From assembly GCF_022201045.2 (NCBI RefSeq), contig NC_068562.1, positions 744,001 through 808,000 of the forward strand: DNA of 64,000 bases. Reading direction: 5' to 3'. Below the pieces are notes generated by a model that was not told where the DNA came from, made no database searches, and saw nothing but the letters and a program-made list of their open reading frames with translations. This document shows, in pieces, positions 59,101-64,000 of this stretch. The position numbers and the translations under genes are program-made. The stretch is from Citrus sinensis (taxonomy: Eukaryota > Streptophyta > Magnoliopsida > Sapindales > Rutaceae). Every line of letters starts with the position of its first letter. The first letter of the stretch is position 1.

Positions 59101-61404
59101 GTTTGATTTCTTCATTTTTCTCTAAAGAATCTTAGCAACAAAGTATTCAAGCATCCTTGCATACTATTTATCATATAATTTGAGATTTTATTTGTGTATA
59201 AAAAATTTTAGCAACAACGTAATCCATTTTGTAGATTTTTAGACTGGAACGAACCATGATGGATACTAATATTGTGTAAGTTGCATGAAATAGGAATCTA
59301 AATTGGGTTTGAAAACTCTGGTGGTTTACATACTCTTTAGCGGATTCGACAACCTTCAGTTTTTATATTAAGAATGGGAGTACGACTAAGAAATAGTCCC
59401 CATTTTTGGAGTTTGTATTCCTCTTAATTTTTTTATTTCTTTTTGGTGTAATGCTTTAATCTGACTACATGATCCAGGAACCAAGAAGTACGCGACCTTT
59501 TTTTGTTCAATGTTCTTCCTGCCATCCCAGTGATAGCATGAGCAGTTATTTACCAGCCATCTTGTTTCTAACACGAATTACTTTAGTTTGTCAAGAAACT
59601 GTCCAAAATTGGTCAAGAGAGATTTCATACTGACTCTGTATTTTGCTTATTTCACTTTCCGACCATAACATTAACATGTCTCTGGCATTTCTTGTTGGTA
59701 TTCTGCTGGTACTGTCGAAATACTCTTTGACTATAGTGTGGCAGTAGTGGTTGGGATTGAGCTATTGTGGGAGCTGGCATTAATTGGCCTTGGGTCCATC
59801 AAACAGACAGACGTCTGGCATTTTGATTCATCCTGATGTGTTTGTTATGAAACATGTATTGCATCCTTGCTTGGATTTGTTTTGGTTCCATCTTCTCAAA
59901 CCTTGAGTTCTTTGCATTTCATTGAAATACTATCTGCTTCTGTTCTGTAATTTTTGTCTTGTTTATTTATTTATATTTTATTAATCCTCAAGAGTTTTAA
60001 ATTTCCAAGACTGATTCTTGTTAACATTTAATCTTGTTTTCATTGACAATTGATTAAGTGTGTATTCCTATCCTTTATATTCTGGGTCGAGGGTCACTAT
60101 CGTTGAGGTCTATAATTGGAAATTTGGAATTGTGTGATAATGCTTGAACTATCTTTTTTTCTCTTTCAATAAGAAACTCAAAAATATATTAGTGATGAAG
60201 ATTTAAAAACATAGAGAGTGGACCAACTGTCCACTAAGAACTTCTTATTGAAAATGCTTAAACTTATTGTTATTGTTATTGTTATTATTTTATAATGCTT
60301 AAACTATCTTCTGCTTTGCGAAATTATATTGATAATTTATTATGTTACCATATGGAACCACGAGAATCAACTGCTTATTGTATTTTTTTATTAGGTTCTG
60401 AGAGTAACTTTATATTTAAAATTATTTTACCTATGAGGGAAGGGCACAAGTCAACTAATCTGTGTTCTCTTTATGTAGTCCACCGTGATTTCATTGATTA
60501 CTCCAAGCTGGGTTTTGTTTGGTTAACTGTCTTGTCTTTCCTTTTATTTTGGATATCATATCTAAAAACTGATAGTGTACTTCTGTCATAGCATTTCTTT
60601 TCCCTGCAAACATAAAATCTAAAATATCTTTCTATTGCCTCTTTCCAGGTTTCACTTTTGACTGATAATATCCAGCTTATTTTGGATGCTTTACGAAGTT
60701 CAACTGTTGTGGAAGTACAGGTATACTTTCAAATACCCCTTGGGTTCTGTATGACTGTAATAAGCTAATCAATTGGCTTTTTCCCACTAGATTTAAATGG
60801 TAAAAGCTTTTTCCCACCATATTCAAATACCTAAATGCCTATCACTCTTTGAAATGCCTAATGGAACAATGATATTCCATAAAGTTGATGTTCTTGTTCA
60901 GAGAAGAAGTGAGCCTTGGATAGAATGTGAATATAGATAATTTTTTGTGATTTCAAAATGCCCTTTTTTTCTCAAATCAAATCATTATCTGTTCACTTGC
61001 ATGGTAGAATCATCATAGAGCCTTTTAGATCAATAATATATTGCCATTTTCTCTCACCATGTTCATAATGGCCCTGTGCTGAATGTTTGATTATATTAGT
61101 AGCATTGAGATAAACATCAAATTTTATGGCTTCTTTTGTTGGCATTGACTTTAACCTTTGGTTTCAGGGTGATAGGATTAGAAAGCGAAATGATTGGATG
61201 AGGTGGATTATGCCACCAGGGAAATTTTCTAGCCTTCCAAGCCCCCAGTCCCAAGGAAAATCTGGTATTGACATGCTGTCGGCACAAGTCCAAAGTATTT
61301 CACTGGATCAGAAGACCCTCAACCACAGTAGGTCATCCTCTGGAGATTTGAGCAATCTGTCACCGACATGCAGCAGTGCAGGAAAGGACCAAGTCAGCAT
61401 TTAG
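56160..61404 (+). CDS. La-related protein 1 (LARP1B/C-like)
   Basis: Six exons: 56160-56573, 57120-57663, 57737-57893, 58016-58106, 60649-60720, 61168-61404. They give 504 residues. The N-terminal two thirds are low-complexity: Ser/Ala-rich with an Ala run (about 57-65), Asn/His/Gly/Arg-rich (about 200-290), then a proline run and PFIPPPPVRPFG. The La motif covers about 350-440 (DPQLHSRIVTQIDYYFS, NENLVKDTFLRQNMD, GWVPIRLIAGFNKV, IRKRNDWMRWI). There is no DM15 region, as in the shorter plant LARP1b/c forms. These cytoplasmic RNA-binding proteins control mRNA translation and decay; Arabidopsis LARP1c (At4g35890) promotes leaf senescence. Intron 4 is 2.5 kb. Exon phases join exactly. Confidence 0.92.
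58945..58971. repeat. Poly-C tract in LARP1 intron 4
   Basis: About 26 consecutive C residues occur in an otherwise AT-rich intron. The true length is uncertain because such runs are hard to sequence. Confidence 0.85.
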
Positions 61405-64000
61405 GGGGGGGGTCTAGTTCTGCAAGAGTTGCTACTCGGAAGAAAGTCAGGAGGTGAATGTCTTGGTTTTTTCTTTTCTTTTCTTTTCTTTTTTTTCCTC
61501 TTTTTTTCTAGATAGAGGTCTTGACATGGCATGGTTTCAGGAGGTGAAACCATGATTTTCCATGAGTCAAGTAGGAAACAATTATAAGGAGAAAGAACGA
61601 AAACAACTTCAAAAAAACAAAAAACAAAAACAAAAAATAAAAAAGACAAAAAAAGGGGAAAAAAGAAGGGGGATGGGGGTTGGGTGAGGTTGTGGTCTTT
61701 AATGACTTAGCTAGCATGAGTTTGGTGGGATCTATGGTCATAGTCTTTGTGATTCATTGTGTCATGCTTAATCTTTCTTTTGGGAAATTTTCCATTTTAT
61801 TTCCCTTGATGTGTTGGCACGCATGGATGGAGGTTAACAGAAGTGGGTGGGCTATATGGTGATGCAACTCGTGCGACATCTACGAGTACTCAATTTCTTG
61901 TGACGCTACCGGATTCTTTTTTCTTCTATCATATGACTTTATATGTCTATACATTTGACATTTCTTCAGACCTTTGAAGATTTCACAGCATAAAATGGTC
62001 CTTATGGGATCAGACGCTTGAAAGTTGAAGCATATGGAATGTTATATTTCTTATATTTTTAATTTAAGAAATGGTACTTAGACATGTGGAAACTTATTAT
62101 TTGTATTTGTGTTATATTTTATGTGCATACCCTAGAAAAATATGAGACTTAAGGTTCTTATGTCTTTGAATCATACAAGGTGCTTGCAGATGGTTCATGG
62201 TTAAAAAAGTCTCTACGGATAGCCTTTTCACAGACGGTCAGCTTTATTTAGTCTGGGGAGGTGGAAGCAGCCAAAATGTGCTGTTAGTGACAACAAATGT
62301 AGGCTTCTGTTGGAGAGGGCTTTGTTGATGCTAACATTCTGTGTATTGTTTACTACATTACACAACCCACCTCCTTGAGGAACAAGCCGACGGGGTCCGA
62401 GTTCGTTTTTTCTTTCCTCTTTTGAAACGCTTTTTGGATTGGATTTACGCAAAACGTTTTCTAACAAATGTCTAGGCTTGCATGAAACACGAAACGAAAC
62501 TTATATGGGTTAACAGACTATGGATAATTTGCTTTTATTATGTTAAATTAATATGGGAGTGTCGTGTTGTTCAGTTCATAAAAACGGTTGCTGCCTGGAA
62601 TCCAAATTCCAGAGTCTATATAGTCTAAACCATGTAAAATGTGACCAAGTGCAGTAGAATGTCATTGAACAAACGTGGGAAAATGATTATTCAAGACAGT
62701 AACTTTGACCCCAACGAAGATCTCCTTGACCGAGAAACTATGATAAGTTTTTAACTATATTATTTATAAGGCTAAGAACACTTTGATTAAACCCAAAAAA
62801 AAAAAGAACAAAATAAAGCCATTATGAGTTTAATCTCAATAATACTCAAATAATGTACAATATTCATGGCATGGTTTCTTGTTTCAAATTGTCAAATTTT
62901 GATTCACATGTTGTGTGGTATATTACTCCACAGCTACCTACACTTGGGGCAAGGATCTTCTGAAATAACGATCACAATTACGAATCTTATCGTAGCATTT
63001 TACCAAAGCTTTACCTTCCTGTATTTTCCAAGACCAAGATAAACCTTTTTGATACCCTATACATGGGATACAATCATTTGTCCTTATAACTATCTTCATC
63101 GAGGGCTTAAAAAATAGTAATTAAGGGACATGTAAACAATGTTGTAACCTCATGAATCAAAACAACTTTTCAATTACTAATTAGCTCAAAAAAGAATAAG
63201 TAATTCCAGCGTACAAAGTTACTCTTGCTCTAACAGCCAACTGTCGATGATCACGATATTGGTACGTGTGGATTCTTTAATATCTAATATCTATGGTTAT
63301 GTAAAATTAGAGAAATCTTCAAGGAAGGTCGGTGATACGTTTTTCGGGAGAAAGAAAATGTACTTGAAAGCGTGCATGAGGCATGGATTGTGCTTGTACG
63401 TTATTGTTGATAGGGAGTAGAAAAGTACACAAGTGCGTGCCAAAAGACAATAAAGGATCGGTGGCGTCGGTAACTAAAGAGAGATGATTATTTAAACAGA
63501 TGGCTTTGGTGTTCAGCTTTCTGCGAAGTTGGGGTTCACTGTTTCAGAGAGTTTGGGGAATTGGGACAGTCTAAGGTGCTGTTTTGCATTGAAAGTTACA
63601 GAAATAAAAAAAATTTATGGATATGAAATAAGAATAAATATACGATGTGTTCAATCCACAGCATCTAATTATTGGGTCGGCCTGTTGTAGCTTAATAACA
63701 GCTGTGCAACCACAAAGAACAAACTGGGCTTGGTGTCTACAGCCGACAGCTGTCTACTAAAGACTAGTCTCCGCATCACGTCCTTTTTGACATTGCTGTC
63801 TGCTGATGGGATAGGATTCAATCAGTCTCTCATTTCTTCACTCTCTACCTTCAGGTTTGATAGTTCTATTTATTATTAGGGTTTGCCTATTTATTATTAT
63901 TATTATTTTTAACAGTGTGACAGAGCAGTGTAATTATAATACAATTAATCCAGCAAAATATTGTTGCTGATCACACACGCGTGCTTGTACCTTTCAGTTC
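61405..64000. other. LARP1 3' flank and gene-free right end
   Basis: The first part is probably the LARP1 3' UTR, with G runs (61403-61411) and TTTTC repeats (about 61470-61500). I see no conserved ORF up to the right edge. An ATT repeat lies near 63880-63906. A promoter of a gene beyond the window is possible. Confidence 0.5.

Noticed and set aside
62228..62467. Minus-strand ORF after the LARP1 gene
   Set aside because: No motif or homologue recognised, and it lies in the probable 3' flank.

Overview
This is plant nuclear DNA. It is AT-rich, its genes carry GT-AG introns, and the spaces between genes hold LTR retrotransposon, hAT-like, Mutator-like and MITE debris. The proteins look like those of a woody eudicot. 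Citrus or a relative is my guess from general resemblance, not something the sequence proves. No prokaryotic, organellar or viral genome features were seen.

Layout from left to right. 1-3.3 kb is intergenic, with a partial MITE at the edge and a 653-bp hAT-like element. 3617-6040 is an intronless CSC1/OSCA-type channel gene. 8093-8761 is a small two- or three-exon gene of unknown function. 9981-13678 and 18726-22960 are tandem, forward-strand aspartyl protease genes, each with ten exons of almost identical lengths. The spacer between them holds a Mutator-like relic and a CCGG-rich hAT-like element. 24397-27806 (minus) is a seven-exon ESF1-type pre-rRNA-processing gene.

29741-35695 (minus) is a Ty3/Gypsy chromovirus-type retrotransposon. 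It has a 5-bp target duplication, a primer-binding site, a polypurine tract and a chromodomain. Five in-frame nonsense codons, a nested hAT-like insertion and a deleted 3' LTR show that it is dead. It landed just downstream of a short presequence-like exon at 35884-36027 (minus).

36869-38102 is a class III peroxidase gene (four exons). 38637-40242 (minus) is a METTL23-like methyltransferase gene (seven exons, one apparent GC-AG intron). 40867-43179 is a universal-stress-protein-domain gene (five exons). 43.2-56 kb has no recognisable gene. It holds a Mutator-like element, two large fold-back elements, several MITEs and a degenerate recurring motif. 56160-61404 is a La-related protein 1 gene (six exons). 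61.4-64 kb has no recognised gene.

The CSC1-like, aspartyl protease and LARP1 genes match the families of the neighbouring Arabidopsis loci At4g35870, At4g35880 and At4g35890 (from memory). They may be a collinear core spread apart by transposons and other genes, with the protease duplicated in tandem. The genes do not form one pathway. All exon coordinates were derived by hand from splice signals, reading frame and family resemblance. They join in frame in every multi-exon model, but no transcript data were available.
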